Position numbers and translations under genes: made by a program. This document shows positions 8,597-17,108 of a stretch of DNA of 38,285 bases, piece after piece. The stretch spans positions 1 to 38,285 of the forward strand of contig CAYFHK010000009.1 in the NCBI GenBank assembly GCA_964342585.1. The letters run 5' to 3'. Source of the DNA: Parvularcula sp964342585. GTDB lineage: Bacteria; Pseudomonadota; Alphaproteobacteria; Caulobacterales; Parvularculaceae. Each line of letters starts with the position of its first letter. Within the stretch, counting starts at the first letter, position 1. Under the pieces are notes generated by a model that was not told the DNA's origin, did no database searches, and was given only the letters and a program-made list of their open reading frames with translations.

Positions 8597-9616
8597 GTGA
8601 GTGTGGGAAAAGCGGCCATGGTAGCGATGCCGAAGGCACCGGCTTCGTCATGCGCAAACCCGTTTTTTGCCCCCTGGTTCATTGCGGCGGCTGAGCGCCA
8701 TTTACTCGGGGCGGACGCGCTAAGGTTTATCGGGTTATCGAGCGTCGGTGCGCTGCCCGTGATGCGGCGCGGGAAGATCGGCGGGTTGCCTTTTGGCCAT
8801 GACCAAAGCTTACCCCTCGACCATTGTTTTTGCGGTGACTCGATCGCGGATGATGCCGCGGGAGAACAGCCCGTTCGCGATCTATTCTTGCGGCTTGTAC
8901 CCGAAGACAGCTCAGTTCATGCCGCCTTGTGCGCGTTGCCCGGCGCGACGATCCTAAAAACGCGTCGCCGAGCGTTTGTCACTGGCGGACAAGCTTACGA
9001 GAGTTGGGAAAAAGAGACGCTGTCGGCGCGAAAACGCAAAGGCTATCGTCGCCTAGCGCGGCGGCTAGAGGAAGAGGGCGCCGTCGCCGAAGAGTGGCTG
9101 ACCGGTGGTTCTGAATTATCTCAGTGGACGGAAGAATTTATCGCGCTCGAAGGCATGGGCTGGAAGCGTGAAACGGGAACGGCATTTGGCTGCGATCCAA
9201 AGCAGCGCGCATTTTTGCATGATGCCTTAACCGGCGCAGCAGAAGCGGGCGCTCTTCTGTTTTATCGGAAAACGGTGGACGGGAAACCCATTGCGATGTT
9301 GATCAGCTTTCGAGGCGGCGACATCATTTACACCTTCAAAATCGCACACGATCCTGCCTTCGAGAAGTACTCGCCGGGCGTTCACGCGATGCTGGCCGTT
9401 GCGCGGCGCATGATGGATGACGGGCTCGCACAAGCTTGTGATTCGTGTGCCGATGAAGACCATCCGATGATTGACGCGCTTTGGCCAGAGCGCCGGATCT
9501 TGCATGATTGGTTTATTCCGGTGACGGGCGCGGGTCGCGCCTTCGTCGCCCCAATGTTGAAGAGGCACGCAGCATGGAAACGAACGCGCAAAGCCAAAAC
9601 GCAAGTGCAAGATTGA
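8597..9616 (+). CDS. GNAT/FemAB-fold acyltransferase, CelD/BcsL family
   Basis: About 339 residues with the Acetyltransf_6 (CelD/BcsL) pattern. Seen: the substrate-handling half ends with SARKRKGYRRLARRLEEEG, a basic helix typical of the family. It is followed by FIALEGMGWKRETGTAFG, AKKxxDG-like core residues (LLFYRKTVDGKPIAMLISF) and YSPGVHAMLAVARRMMDDG. Members transfer acyl groups to polysaccharides or their precursors; HfsK of the Caulobacter holdfast system is of this general type. Cytoplasmic. I prefer the GTG at 8597 because GGGGGAG lies 7 bases upstream; the in-frame ATGs at 8576 and 8618 are alternatives. Its end overlaps the next gene by 43 bases. It is first in the polysaccharide cluster, so it probably decorates that polymer; the acyl group is unknown. 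Confidence 0.8.
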   Translation: MSVGKAAMVAMPKAPASSCANPFFAPWFIAAAERHLLGADALRFIGLSSVGALPVMRRGKIGGLPFGHDQSLPLDHCFCGDSIADDAAGEQPVRDLFLRLVPEDSSVHAALCALPGATILKTRRRAFVTGGQAYESWEKETLSARKRKGYRRLARRLEEEGAVAEEWLTGGSELSQWTEEFIALEGMGWKRETGTAFGCDPKQRAFLHDALTGAAEAGALLFYRKTVDGKPIAMLISFRGGDIIYTFKIAHDPAFEKYSPGVHAMLAVARRMMDDGLAQACDSCADEDHPMIDALWPERRILHDWFIPVTGAGRAFVAPMLKRHAAWKRTRKAKTQVQD

Positions 9617-10434
9617 GTTTGCCGACAGAAAGTCTGTCCGCTTTTGCCGCCGCCTATCCGGCGCAGCCCGTACAGTTTGCCCATGAGATTTCGGGGCATC
9701 CTTTGCTTGCGCGCACCCAGATCGCGGAGCTGGCAGCGTCTCTGCCTGACGCGTCGATCGAGCAAAACAAGGGCAATCTGCCGAAAATGGTTGACCCGAA
9801 CGCGGCAGAGCCGACGGGTCAGTCGCCACGCGACACGGTGTTGAACATCGACCAAAATGGCGCGTGGATCGTGCTGAAAAATATCGAGCAATCAGAAGCC
9901 TATGCGGGGCTAATGGCGGAGATCATTAGCCAAATCGCGCCGCGGTTCAGCGGTGATGCCGCGGTCCAAACCGATCGCTGCGAGGGCTTCATTTTCGTCT
10001 CGTCCTCACAAGCGGTGACGCCCGTGCACATCGATCCTGAGCACAATATCCTGTTCCAGATCGAAGGCGCGAAGACGATGACGATCTATCCTGCGGCTGA
10101 TCCCTATCTGACAGCGGAAGATCGGGAGCGTTTCCATTGCGGCGGGCATCGCAATCTGCCGGTTCGCGACGTTTACGAGGATGAGGCAACTGCGTTTCAG
10201 CTGACGCCCGGACAGGCGGTTTACGTTCCTGTTACCGCGCCTCACTGGGTGCAAAACGGTGACGCGGTGTCGATTTCGCTATCGGTCACTTGGCGCTCAC
10301 GCCTCTCCCGCCAGGACCATGATCACCACATGATGAATGCGTGGCGGCGGGCGAAGGGAAAGCCTGTGTTGAATGCACCTGCGCCCTTTGCACGCCGCAC
10401 CCACTCGATCCTCCGAAAGTTGAAGGTACGGTGA
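9574..10434 (+). CDS. JmjC/cupin-like Fe(II) oxygenase-fold protein
   Basis: A 286-residue protein with a double-stranded beta-helix core. Seen: H152-x-D154 in PVHIDPEHN, followed about 70 residues later by H224 in PVTAPHWVQNGD. This is the 2-His-1-carboxylate set that binds iron in JmjC-type hydroxylases. FQIEGAKTMTIYPAADP between them matches the W/K-rich strand of cupin_8 proteins. The ligands appear intact, so catalysis is possible, though the substrate is unknown (protein or sugar-nucleotide hydroxylation are guesses). The ATG at 9574 is preceded by GAAGAGG 8 bases away and lies inside the preceding acyltransferase gene (43-base overlap), so the two are co-translated. Such proteins are often annotated vaguely as transcriptional regulators; nothing here looks DNA-binding. 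Confidence 0.7.
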   Translation: METNAQSQNASARLSLPTESLSAFAAAYPAQPVQFAHEISGHPLLARTQIAELAASLPDASIEQNKGNLPKMVDPNAAEPTGQSPRDTVLNIDQNGAWIVLKNIEQSEAYAGLMAEIISQIAPRFSGDAAVQTDRCEGFIFVSSSQAVTPVHIDPEHNILFQIEGAKTMTIYPAADPYLTAEDRERFHCGGHRNLPVRDVYEDEATAFQLTPGQAVYVPVTAPHWVQNGDAVSISLSVTWRSRLSRQDHDHHMMNAWRRAKGKPVLNAPAPFARRTHSILRKLKVR

Positions 10435-10631
10435 CAACGCGTTGAAGGTACGCGTAAAGCACAGTTTCTGGTGAAACACTTCACTCGCCATTTGTCATAC
10501 TCGGAAACTATTACACGAATAGCGTGTTTTTCTGAATTCAGTATAGACTATTGAGTGTAGTCCGCAGTGTTAGCGCGCGTTTTGCATTGTCTTGGGACAT
10601 TTCGGGGGGTAGACGCGCCGCGGGATGTGAG

Positions 10632-11372
10632 ATGGGTGAGGCGATGTATCAGCAGACGAATCCAAATGATTTGGTCAATGCGTCTGAGGGTATTGCAAGC
10701 CAGGCTGTGCGTCGGGTTGAGCCGGTGGATTCAGACGGCATCAGTCTCGAGCATTTGGTCGCAGATCCGTACTACAATTCGATCAAGCCGTTATTTGATA
10801 AGCTTTTTGCCGTCTTAACCATACTCTTCTGTGCACCCTTGTTTTGTGCAATTGCGGTTGCAATTAAGCTTGATAGTCCGGGTCCGGTGTTATTTCGGCA
10901 GGAGCGGACCGGTTATCAGGGTCGTCGGTTCACCATGTATAAGTTCCGCACAATGTTCATCGACGCGGAGGCGCGACGACAAGAGCTCATGGACCAAAAT
11001 ATGTACGGCCCCGATGCGTTTGATTTTAAGCTGAAAAACGATCCTCGGATCACACGTGTGGGGAGATTTCTGCGCAAGACATCCCTCGATGAGCTGCCGA
11101 ATTTCTTCAATGTGCTCAGAGGAGAGCTTTCGGTTTGCGGGCCACGGCCGACCTCTTTCGGCGTCGAGGTCTATGGCGAGCGCCACAAATGTCGGCTCGC
11201 GGTTCGGCCGGGGATCACAGGCCTTTGGCAGATCTCAGGGCGTTCAGATGTCAGTTTCGACCAGCGCGTTGAGCTTGACATTCAATACATCAAATCGATC
11301 TCGCTCCTGACGGATACTCGCATCATTCTTCTCACGGTTTGGCAGTGTTTACGGCCCCGCGGCGCGTACTAG
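10632..11372 (+). CDS. Undecaprenyl-phosphate phosphoglycosyl transferase, ExoY/PssY type
   Basis: A 246-residue monotopic phosphoglycosyl transferase of the bacterial sugar transferase family. It loads the first sugar phosphate onto undecaprenyl phosphate. Seen: YYNSIKPLFDKLFAVLTILF leads into the single re-entrant membrane helix, then SPGPVLFRQERTGYQG, FTMYKFRTMFIDAE, DPRITRVGRFLRKTSLDELP, GPRPT, and RPGITGLWQISGRSD. These are the signature blocks in the right order, including the catalytic D-E pair in SLDELP. The large N-terminal membrane half of WbaP/HfsE-type enzymes is absent. Start ATG at 10632 is a judgement (GGGATG about 5 bases upstream); ATG 10644 and an upstream TTG at 10551 are alternatives. 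It sits 197 bases after the preceding gene, so it probably has its own promoter. Confidence 0.9.
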   Translation: MGEAMYQQTNPNDLVNASEGIASQAVRRVEPVDSDGISLEHLVADPYYNSIKPLFDKLFAVLTILFCAPLFCAIAVAIKLDSPGPVLFRQERTGYQGRRFTMYKFRTMFIDAEARRQELMDQNMYGPDAFDFKLKNDPRITRVGRFLRKTSLDELPNFFNVLRGELSVCGPRPTSFGVEVYGERHKCRLAVRPGITGLWQISGRSDVSFDQRVELDIQYIKSISLLTDTRIILLTVWQCLRPRGAY

Positions 11373-11433
11373 ACCTTATGGCGCCGCCTCCCTTCAACAG
11401 GGATGCCGAGGCGCCGATCTCTTGCGCGCGCAT

Positions 11434-11463
11434 GATCACCTCGAAGTGCGGTGATCGCTTTTT
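11434..11463 (+). terminator. Intrinsic terminator or attenuator after the phosphoglycosyl transferase gene
   Basis: GATCACC (11434-11440) pairs with GGTGATC (11450-11456) around a 9-base loop, followed by GC and five T residues at 11459-11463. It lies about 60 bases downstream of one cluster gene and 58 upstream of the next. It may split the cluster into two transcripts or act as a partial terminator. Confidence 0.6.
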
Positions 11464-11520
11464 GCGACATCCCATCCTCCCGATCATGGCGGATGGCCCA
11501 ACGATTGCTCCGGTGTGACG

Positions 11521-12294
11521 ATGGTGACGAATTTGGCCGTTGCTGACGAAGGCGTGATCGATCGCAAAATGCCTCTGCCGCAGACGCATGCTCCCTCAGG
11601 CACATTCCAAGTGCCGGCCACCACAGCGGTGTCCGATGAGACGATTGTTGCTCGCCTTGATGATATGCTCATTCGGCGGTGTCTGACCGAAGATGAGACA
11701 CAGCATAATCTCGATCAGGTACAGGACGGTGCCTTCGTTCTTGTGATTGAAGATCTGGATGCCGTCGATGCGGCCATTGAAGCCGCCTTCGCCGCGATTG
11801 TGGCTTTCGACGGCCCCCATTCAGACCGCCGCGTGCTCCTGATCGATTACCGTTGGGAAGGAAACGGGCTGTCGCGAGCCGTCGAGGCAGATCAACGCCT
11901 AGGCCTCAGACATATTCTGGCAGGCGCCATGCTGCATGACGCGGCGTTTCTCCACACCGACTTCTTCGATTTTTTGCCTTTGGGCCCCGCAACGGTTTCT
12001 GCACCGAGCGCAGATGAACGACGCGCTTTTGCGAATTTCCTGACCTTCTGTCGGTCGGCTTATGACATCACCATCATTCTTACGCAGAAGCTGGCGGACG
12101 AACCCGCTGCGGTCGACATTGCGCGAGCCGGCGACGGGGCATTGGTCGCGGCCTATACAGGCGCGACGCGATTTGAAAATCTGAAGAAGATCAAGACGCT
12201 ATTGTGGTATCATCAAATTGATATCGGCGGCGTTCTGCTTCTCAAGAAAGAGACGGCGCTCCACCGCCTGATCAAGAAATTGGGACTAGGGTAG
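11521..12294 (+). CDS. BY-kinase-like (CpsD/CapB fold) protein lacking the P-loop
   Basis: A 257-residue protein. Its layout follows the cytoplasmic kinase domain of Wzc/CpsD co-polymerases. Seen: a hydrophobic strand GAFVLVIE (70-77), a helix where the P-loop should be, then RRVLLIDYRWEGNG (103-116), matching the Walker A' strand. QRLGLRHILAGAMLHDA (125-141) matches the usual GLSDVLAG block, DFFDFLPLGP matches the LLPAGP block, and CRSAYDITIILTQ stands in the Walker B position. The GxGKS/T loop is replaced by a DLDAVDAA sequence, and the Walker B aspartate is missing. There is no C-terminal tyrosine cluster. I infer a catalytically dead relative that may still bind the co-polymerase encoded two genes on. 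HfsB of the Caulobacter holdfast locus is the closest functional analogue I know. The start is uncertain (GTG at 11515 possible); no good ribosome site is visible. Confidence 0.65.
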   Translation: MVTNLAVADEGVIDRKMPLPQTHAPSGTFQVPATTAVSDETIVARLDDMLIRRCLTEDETQHNLDQVQDGAFVLVIEDLDAVDAAIEAAFAAIVAFDGPHSDRRVLLIDYRWEGNGLSRAVEADQRLGLRHILAGAMLHDAAFLHTDFFDFLPLGPATVSAPSADERRAFANFLTFCRSAYDITIILTQKLADEPAAVDIARAGDGALVAAYTGATRFENLKKIKTLLWYHQIDIGGVLLLKKETALHRLIKKLGLG

Positions 12295-12308
12295 GGGTGC
12301 TTGGGGTG

Positions 12309-13082
12309 ATGCTGGGTAAGTTTAGAATTGCATTGTTGGCGCTCGCGCTCAGCGGATGCGCGGCCAGCCAGGTGCCGACCGCGGGCGTCACGCCCGTGGC
12401 GAGCGATACGGATCGATCGACCATTCGTCGGGCGCTGGCCGATCACAACTTGAACCCAAGCGCTGGTGCGCTGCGCCCGGGCGATCTCGTGCAAGTAAAA
12501 TTCGTCTTCGCGCCGGAGCTGAACATAGAACAGCGCGTGATGTCGTCCGGACACCTCTCTTTACCGCTCGTCGGGTTGGTCGAGGTGACGGGGAAAGGCG
12601 CCGACACCATTTTGAGCGATCTCAAAGGCCTTTATGCGCAGCAATTGCAGCGGCCCGACCTGACCTTCTCAGTTCTGGAATATGGCACACCGCTGCCCAC
12701 GCCGCGGGTGTATGTCATGGGCGCTGTGCGGGAAGGCGGGGCGTTCCCCGTGGATGATCCCATCACCTTCTTGGAGGCATTGGCGCTCGCCGGCGGCCGC
12801 ACGGAGCTCGCCCATAATGAGGCCGTGGCAATCATTCGTATACGCGACGAGCAGATCGAAACCGAAGTGACCAGCGTGAGCCGATTGCTCGGCGGTGAAA
12901 AGAAAGCTGGTCCTACAAGGCTGTCTTATATTCTTCCCGGCGATATCGTCTTCGTGCCACAATCGAGGCTGGCGACAGCTGCGCAGATTTCTTTGCAGTT
13001 GCAAGATTTGTTCGCTGTGAACGGGATTTCGGGCAATGCCAGCTATCGTCTGGATGATGAAGAGTTCAACATTCAACCATGA
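12309..13082 (+). CDS. Outer-membrane polysaccharide export lipoprotein (Wza/HfsD type)
   Basis: A 257-residue lipoprotein of the OPX family that forms the outer exit of polysaccharide secretion. Seen: signal MLGKFRIALLALALSGC with a lipobox LSGC, then LRPGDLVQVKFVFAPELNIEQRV and SGHLSLPLVGLVEVTGK (poly_export domain, about residues 55-125). An SLBB-type segment VYVMGAVREGGAFPVDD and FLEALALAGG follow (about 135-165). YILPGDIVFVPQS leads to a final helix that could be the C-terminal outer-membrane segment. It is shorter than Wza (379), with one SLBB domain instead of two. Start is ATG 12309 or GTG 12297; both keep the lipobox. Its stop overlaps the next start as ATGA. Confidence 0.88.
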   Translation: MLGKFRIALLALALSGCAASQVPTAGVTPVASDTDRSTIRRALADHNLNPSAGALRPGDLVQVKFVFAPELNIEQRVMSSGHLSLPLVGLVEVTGKGADTILSDLKGLYAQQLQRPDLTFSVLEYGTPLPTPRVYVMGAVREGGAFPVDDPITFLEALALAGGRTELAHNEAVAIIRIRDEQIETEVTSVSRLLGGEKKAGPTRLSYILPGDIVFVPQSRLATAAQISLQLQDLFAVNGISGNASYRLDDEEFNIQP

Positions 13083-14578
13083 ACCGCCGACACGACCATA
13101 ACACGACAAATCTTAAAGTCGTTGGCGATTCCGCGCCGCGACGCCCCAAATCAGATGGGACGCTATCGGACACGATCATCCGTCTGGTGGGTAAATATTG
13201 GGGCCTGGCGCTCGGCCTGATGGTGGTGTTCGGCGCGTTGGCGTTTGCTGGCTCTATGCTGATGCCCAAGAGCTATGAGATCTCGGCGAAAATCATCGTC
13301 CTCAATAAACGACTGTCAGATCCGGCGGCTGGCGCCGAAGACAATCCCTTTGTGCGCTATGAAAGCCCGCGTGCTGAAGATATGTTCACTGAGGTGGCGA
13401 TCCTTTCCGCCCCCGACCTTTTAGAGCAAGCGCTGCTGGAGACGCGTCGAAATTATTTGGCGAAAGGCGTGACACCGCTGCCAGACGAGCTCTTGCCGGA
13501 TTATCCGGACGAGATAGCCCAGATTCCTCCAGAGCACTTAAAGGAAATCGGTAAGCTCTTGGCGCTGAATGTTGTGCCGGGCGCCTATGTGGTGGAAATT
13601 GGATATGCCACGCAAGACCAAACCTATGGCTTGAGCTTCGTGAACACATATCTCTCCGCCTACCTGTCACGCCGACAGTCCCTGCTCGAGGACAGCGATG
13701 CTGCGACCTATTATGGCGACTCGCGAGAATATTACCGCGCACGCCTCGATGAGATTGAGGCAGAGATGCTGGCACTGCGTCGCCAAAGCCGCGTTGGTGA
13801 TTTAGCGCGCGAGAAGGAATTGAACCTTCAGCAGCTGCAGATGGAAACGGAACGGGCGACGGAAGCGCGTGATCGCCGCCGCGAGGTTGAGCAAAGTGTC
13901 GCCTTTCTCAGTCGCGCTGTCGGCCGGTTTGACGCAAACCCCGAAACGGGCCCCGTCGCATTGCCGCCTGCGATCATCGATGATGCGATGGTCGAGGCGC
14001 AAAACCGTCTAGGCGACGCGCTCGAGAGCCTGAACCGTGCGCGCACAACGTATCTGCCTGGAAACTCTTCTATCCTTTCGGCCGAAGCGGCGTTTGAGCG
14101 CCAAGCGCAGATCTATGGTCGATTGATGAGCGCAGAAGTCGCCCAACTTCGAAGTGAGCTATCGCGCTTGAACGATACGATCGAAGCAAAGGAAGCCGAG
14201 ATCCAAACGCTCTCCGACAGAAATATTCAGCTTGAAGATCTGATCGCCACCGAAGCGACGCTTGCGAATGAAAAACAAGCAACCTTGCAGGCCTTCTTAG
14301 GTGCGTCCTCTCGGTTAGATGCCGCCGAAGCGGCGGATGCCAGCGGTGCCCGCGGCTATTCCAGCGTTCGGGTGCTCCAGTCGGCCACATTGCCTGCGGA
14401 ACCGATGGGGTTCTCTTGGAAAGTGCTCACAGTGTTGGGGCTTATGGCCGGCGCATTGGCGGCTGGTCTGATTATTTTAGTGCGGGAGCTGACGGCCCCC
14501 GTTGTGACGACAATGGAGGATGCGGAAGCGGTTTTGTATCCTGGCCGTCGGTCCTATCGAGACAATGCCTTCGGGTGA
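13079..14578 (+). CDS. Polysaccharide co-polymerase without kinase domain (Wzc/GumC/HfsA-like)
   Basis: A 499-residue inner-membrane protein controlling chain length and linking polymerase to export. Seen: membrane segment at about 42-62 in the Wzz domain (IIRLVGKYWGLALGLMVVFG), followed by the periplasmic SYEISAKIIVLNKR block. A long coiled coil spans about residues 210-390 (DEIEAEMLALRRQSR, RLNDTIEAKEAEIQTL), and a second membrane segment at about 450-472 is preceded by the PAEPMGFSW proline motif. The chain ends soon after, so the tyrosine-kinase domain of full Wzc is absent. The preceding kinase-like gene probably supplies the matching partner. The overlap with the upstream gene is ATGA; the next gene starts 11 bases later. 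Confidence 0.88.
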   Translation: MNRRHDHNTTNLKVVGDSAPRRPKSDGTLSDTIIRLVGKYWGLALGLMVVFGALAFAGSMLMPKSYEISAKIIVLNKRLSDPAAGAEDNPFVRYESPRAEDMFTEVAILSAPDLLEQALLETRRNYLAKGVTPLPDELLPDYPDEIAQIPPEHLKEIGKLLALNVVPGAYVVEIGYATQDQTYGLSFVNTYLSAYLSRRQSLLEDSDAATYYGDSREYYRARLDEIEAEMLALRRQSRVGDLAREKELNLQQLQMETERATEARDRRREVEQSVAFLSRAVGRFDANPETGPVALPPAIIDDAMVEAQNRLGDALESLNRARTTYLPGNSSILSAEAAFERQAQIYGRLMSAEVAQLRSELSRLNDTIEAKEAEIQTLSDRNIQLEDLIATEATLANEKQATLQAFLGASSRLDAAEAADASGARGYSSVRVLQSATLPAEPMGFSWKVLTVLGLMAGALAAGLIILVRELTAPVVTTMEDAEAVLYPGRRSYRDNAFG

Positions 14579-14589
14579 GGGGCGAGCCC

Positions 14590-15726
14590 ATGCGCATCTT
14601 GCACGTTTTGAGCTCGCTTGGTCTTTATGGGGCCGAACGGGTCGTTCTCAACCTGATCGACGGCCTTCCCGATGCGCATGTAGAGGCTGCGCTTTTTGCC
14701 AAAGCAAATGGGGCGCATGAAGCCTTCGCCGAAGCCTTGTCGGCGCGCGGCGTGACGGTTCATCTCCTGCCTGACGGCTTGCGTCAAATGCTCAGGGCAC
14801 GGCAGGCGCTTGGCGAGCTGCTGCGCAACCGGAAGCCAGATATCGTGCACAGCCACGGATACAAACCCAATGTGATCGCCGCCACTGTTTGCCGCTCTGG
14901 TCAGTTGCCGAGGCTGATCTGTAGCGAGCACGGGTTCACCGATAAGAGCGGGAAGTCAAAGCTCTATGGCGCGCTCGATCGTCAGGCCATCAAACGTTCG
15001 AGCGTGTGGCGTGTGTGCGCGGCATCTGGGCAGGTCGCCACCCGTTGTGCGGCCTCCGGCGTGGCGCAGGGCAAAATTTTGACGGTACCGAACGGTGCGC
15101 CGCCGATTCCGCAGGGCGAGGAGGCTGCACCGCGCACTGAGCGAGATATTGACCTGTTGTTCCTTGGCCGATTGAGCATCGAGAAGGGGGCCGACCTCTT
15201 CGTGGACGCGATCCCTCGACTTCAAAACCGACCAGGGAAGATCGTGATCGCGGGGGACGGGCCGCTTGCGCCAGTGTTAAAAGAAGCGGTATCGGCTTCG
15301 GGCTTGGTTGACGACGTCCACTTGCTCGGCTTTCAGCCCGATGCAGCGTCCTTGCTGGCGCGCGCCAAATGGTTGGTTTTGCCTTCGCGCACTGAGGCGA
15401 TGCCGATGTCATTGCTTGAAGCCTTCGCGCGCGGCACCCCTGCGATCGCCACGGCCGTGGGCGAGGTGCCGTCTGTGTACGCGCAAGGCACCCCTGGCCG
15501 CCTCTTGCACGCTGTTGGAGACCCCGCCGCGCTCGCCTCAGCACTGGATGAAGCGTTAGCAGCGGATACGGATGTTTGGACGGGCTATCAAAGGGAAGCA
15601 CTTGCCCTCGCCAAAGGCCCTCTCGGCTTTGACAAATGGATCGCCACCTGGCGCGGGATTTATGCCGCTGCCACCGGTGGCGATGACCGCGTGACTGACG
15701 CTTCGAAGGCACAGGTGGCGGCATGA
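14590..15726 (+). CDS. Glycosyltransferase family 4
   Basis: A 378-residue GT-B glycosyltransferase acting at the cytoplasmic face of the inner membrane. Seen: MRILHVLSSLGLYGAERVVL, the usual GT4 opening with the acceptor-side GxxxGAE motif, SHGYKPN, VPNGAPP at the domain hinge, and LFLGRLSIEKGADLFVDAI. The E-x7-E nucleotide-sugar motif is RTEAMPMSLLEAFARGTPAIA. Starts at ATG 14590 with GAGGGG 7 bases upstream; a longer open frame back to 14416 lies inside the preceding gene and is rejected. Its end overlaps the polymerase start (ATGA). The sugar and acceptor cannot be read from sequence. Confidence 0.92.
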   Translation: MRILHVLSSLGLYGAERVVLNLIDGLPDAHVEAALFAKANGAHEAFAEALSARGVTVHLLPDGLRQMLRARQALGELLRNRKPDIVHSHGYKPNVIAATVCRSGQLPRLICSEHGFTDKSGKSKLYGALDRQAIKRSSVWRVCAASGQVATRCAASGVAQGKILTVPNGAPPIPQGEEAAPRTERDIDLLFLGRLSIEKGADLFVDAIPRLQNRPGKIVIAGDGPLAPVLKEAVSASGLVDDVHLLGFQPDAASLLARAKWLVLPSRTEAMPMSLLEAFARGTPAIATAVGEVPSVYAQGTPGRLLHAVGDPAALASALDEALAADTDVWTGYQREALALAKGPLGFDKWIATWRGIYAAATGGDDRVTDASKAQVAA

Positions 15727-17105
15727 AAGGTGAGGTGCTCTTTCCCCCCGCAGTCCTCGCAATCGTGGCGGCTGCCGGCATCGCGCTGTTAACGCCTTTT
15801 GGCATGCTGGTGCCTTTTGCCATTGCGGGGGTCATCGCGGGGGGCGTTCTATGGGCTTATCCGATCCTAGCGGTTTTCGTTTTGGTCGGTCTTGCCCCTT
15901 TCGCATCACTTATGGAGATCGGCCCGATCACACCAGGCAAGCTCGCGGGCGCAGGCGGGCTGGGCGTGATGATCGGGCAAATTGCCTTCGGTCAGCGGTC
16001 TCTTGGCGAGCTTGCAACAAAGATGTGGATCCCCATCGCCGCGATGGTGGCGATTACGTTCTTCGGCGTGGTATTCATTAGTGAAAGTCCGTTTGCGCTG
16101 GCGGTGCTTCGTAAGCTGATTACCGCGGTCATTCTTTTTGCGATTGTTCTCTACTGTGCACCAGATTTGAAAATCAGCACAGCCACCAGGATCCTGGTGA
16201 TTGGGGGAACGCTGCCGTGTCTCGCGGCTCTCTTGATCGATACGAGCCACATCGAGAACGGTCGCGCGACAGGGTTTCAGAACGATCCTAACATCTTCGC
16301 GATGTTCATCCTTTACACGATGCCGCTCACTGCGACGCTCATCATACTTGAGAAGAAATGGTGGGTGCGGGTCGGGCTTGGGTTGGCACTTCTCATCCAG
16401 TTGCTTTCATTTCTGGAGGCCGGGTCTCGCTCGGGTCTGTTGGTGCTCGCGGCCTCTTGTTTGATCCTTGTGCCGATGGCGTGGCGTGCATTCAGAGCAT
16501 TGAATTGGGCACAACGCCTTTCATTGATGGGCGCTGCTGGCGTCATGTCGCTGCTCGCGCTGGCTGTGGCGCCAGACAGCTACAAAACGCGGATCGTGCA
16601 GCTTCTACCTGGCTCCACGATCGCCGAGCCCGACCGGTCAATTGGTCGACGCGCGTCTTATATCGAGGTTGGCGCCGAGATGATCGCTGAATCACCTGTG
16701 TTCGGCAAAGGCCCAGGAAGCTTTCGCGATCGTTTCGCAGAGAGTGGCCAAGCCATCCAATATGCAAGTAGTAAGGAAGTGGAGTCGCTTTGGCGTCGCG
16801 CGCACAATTCCTATCTCGAGATCACAGCGGAGACAGGCCTATTGGGACTGTCCGCTTTTCTCGCGCTGCTTGCCAGCGTCATCGCCAATTTCCAATGGGT
16901 GCGGATGAAGGCACTCGCGATCGACTCGCCAGATACATTCGTCTTGGCTTCCGGATATTTGATCAGCTTCGTCTGCGGGGCGATGTTTCTGATGTTTTTG
17001 ACGCACCATATTCATGAATATCTGTGGGCGTTTGCGGCGCTGTCCGTCATTTGGCGGCATCGGCTTGAAGCGTTGTCGCCCGCAGTTGCGCCGACGAAGG
17101 CCTGA
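15723..17105 (+). CDS. O-antigen polymerase/ligase-like membrane protein (Wzy type)
   Basis: A 460-residue polytopic protein with about 11-12 predicted membrane segments. Seen: GFQNDPNIFAMFILYTMPL in the middle, GSRSGLLVLAASCLIL (a G-S-R-S-G motif typical of Wzy_C/WaaL proteins), and a long periplasmic loop with GKGPGSFRDRF and RRAHNSYLEITAETGLLG. The AHNSYLEI..ETG motif is diagnostic of this superfamily and contains the functional histidine. It most likely joins repeat units on the periplasmic side. HfsC and HfsI in Caulobacter have this role. Coupled to the upstream gene by an ATGA overlap and 3 bases from the next gene. Confidence 0.9.
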   Translation: MKGEVLFPPAVLAIVAAAGIALLTPFGMLVPFAIAGVIAGGVLWAYPILAVFVLVGLAPFASLMEIGPITPGKLAGAGGLGVMIGQIAFGQRSLGELATKMWIPIAAMVAITFFGVVFISESPFALAVLRKLITAVILFAIVLYCAPDLKISTATRILVIGGTLPCLAALLIDTSHIENGRATGFQNDPNIFAMFILYTMPLTATLIILEKKWWVRVGLGLALLIQLLSFLEAGSRSGLLVLAASCLILVPMAWRAFRALNWAQRLSLMGAAGVMSLLALAVAPDSYKTRIVQLLPGSTIAEPDRSIGRRASYIEVGAEMIAESPVFGKGPGSFRDRFAESGQAIQYASSKEVESLWRRAHNSYLEITAETGLLGLSAFLALLASVIANFQWVRMKALAIDSPDTFVLASGYLISFVCGAMFLMFLTHHIHEYLWAFAALSVIWRHRLEALSPAVAPTKA

Positions 17106-17108
17106 GCG

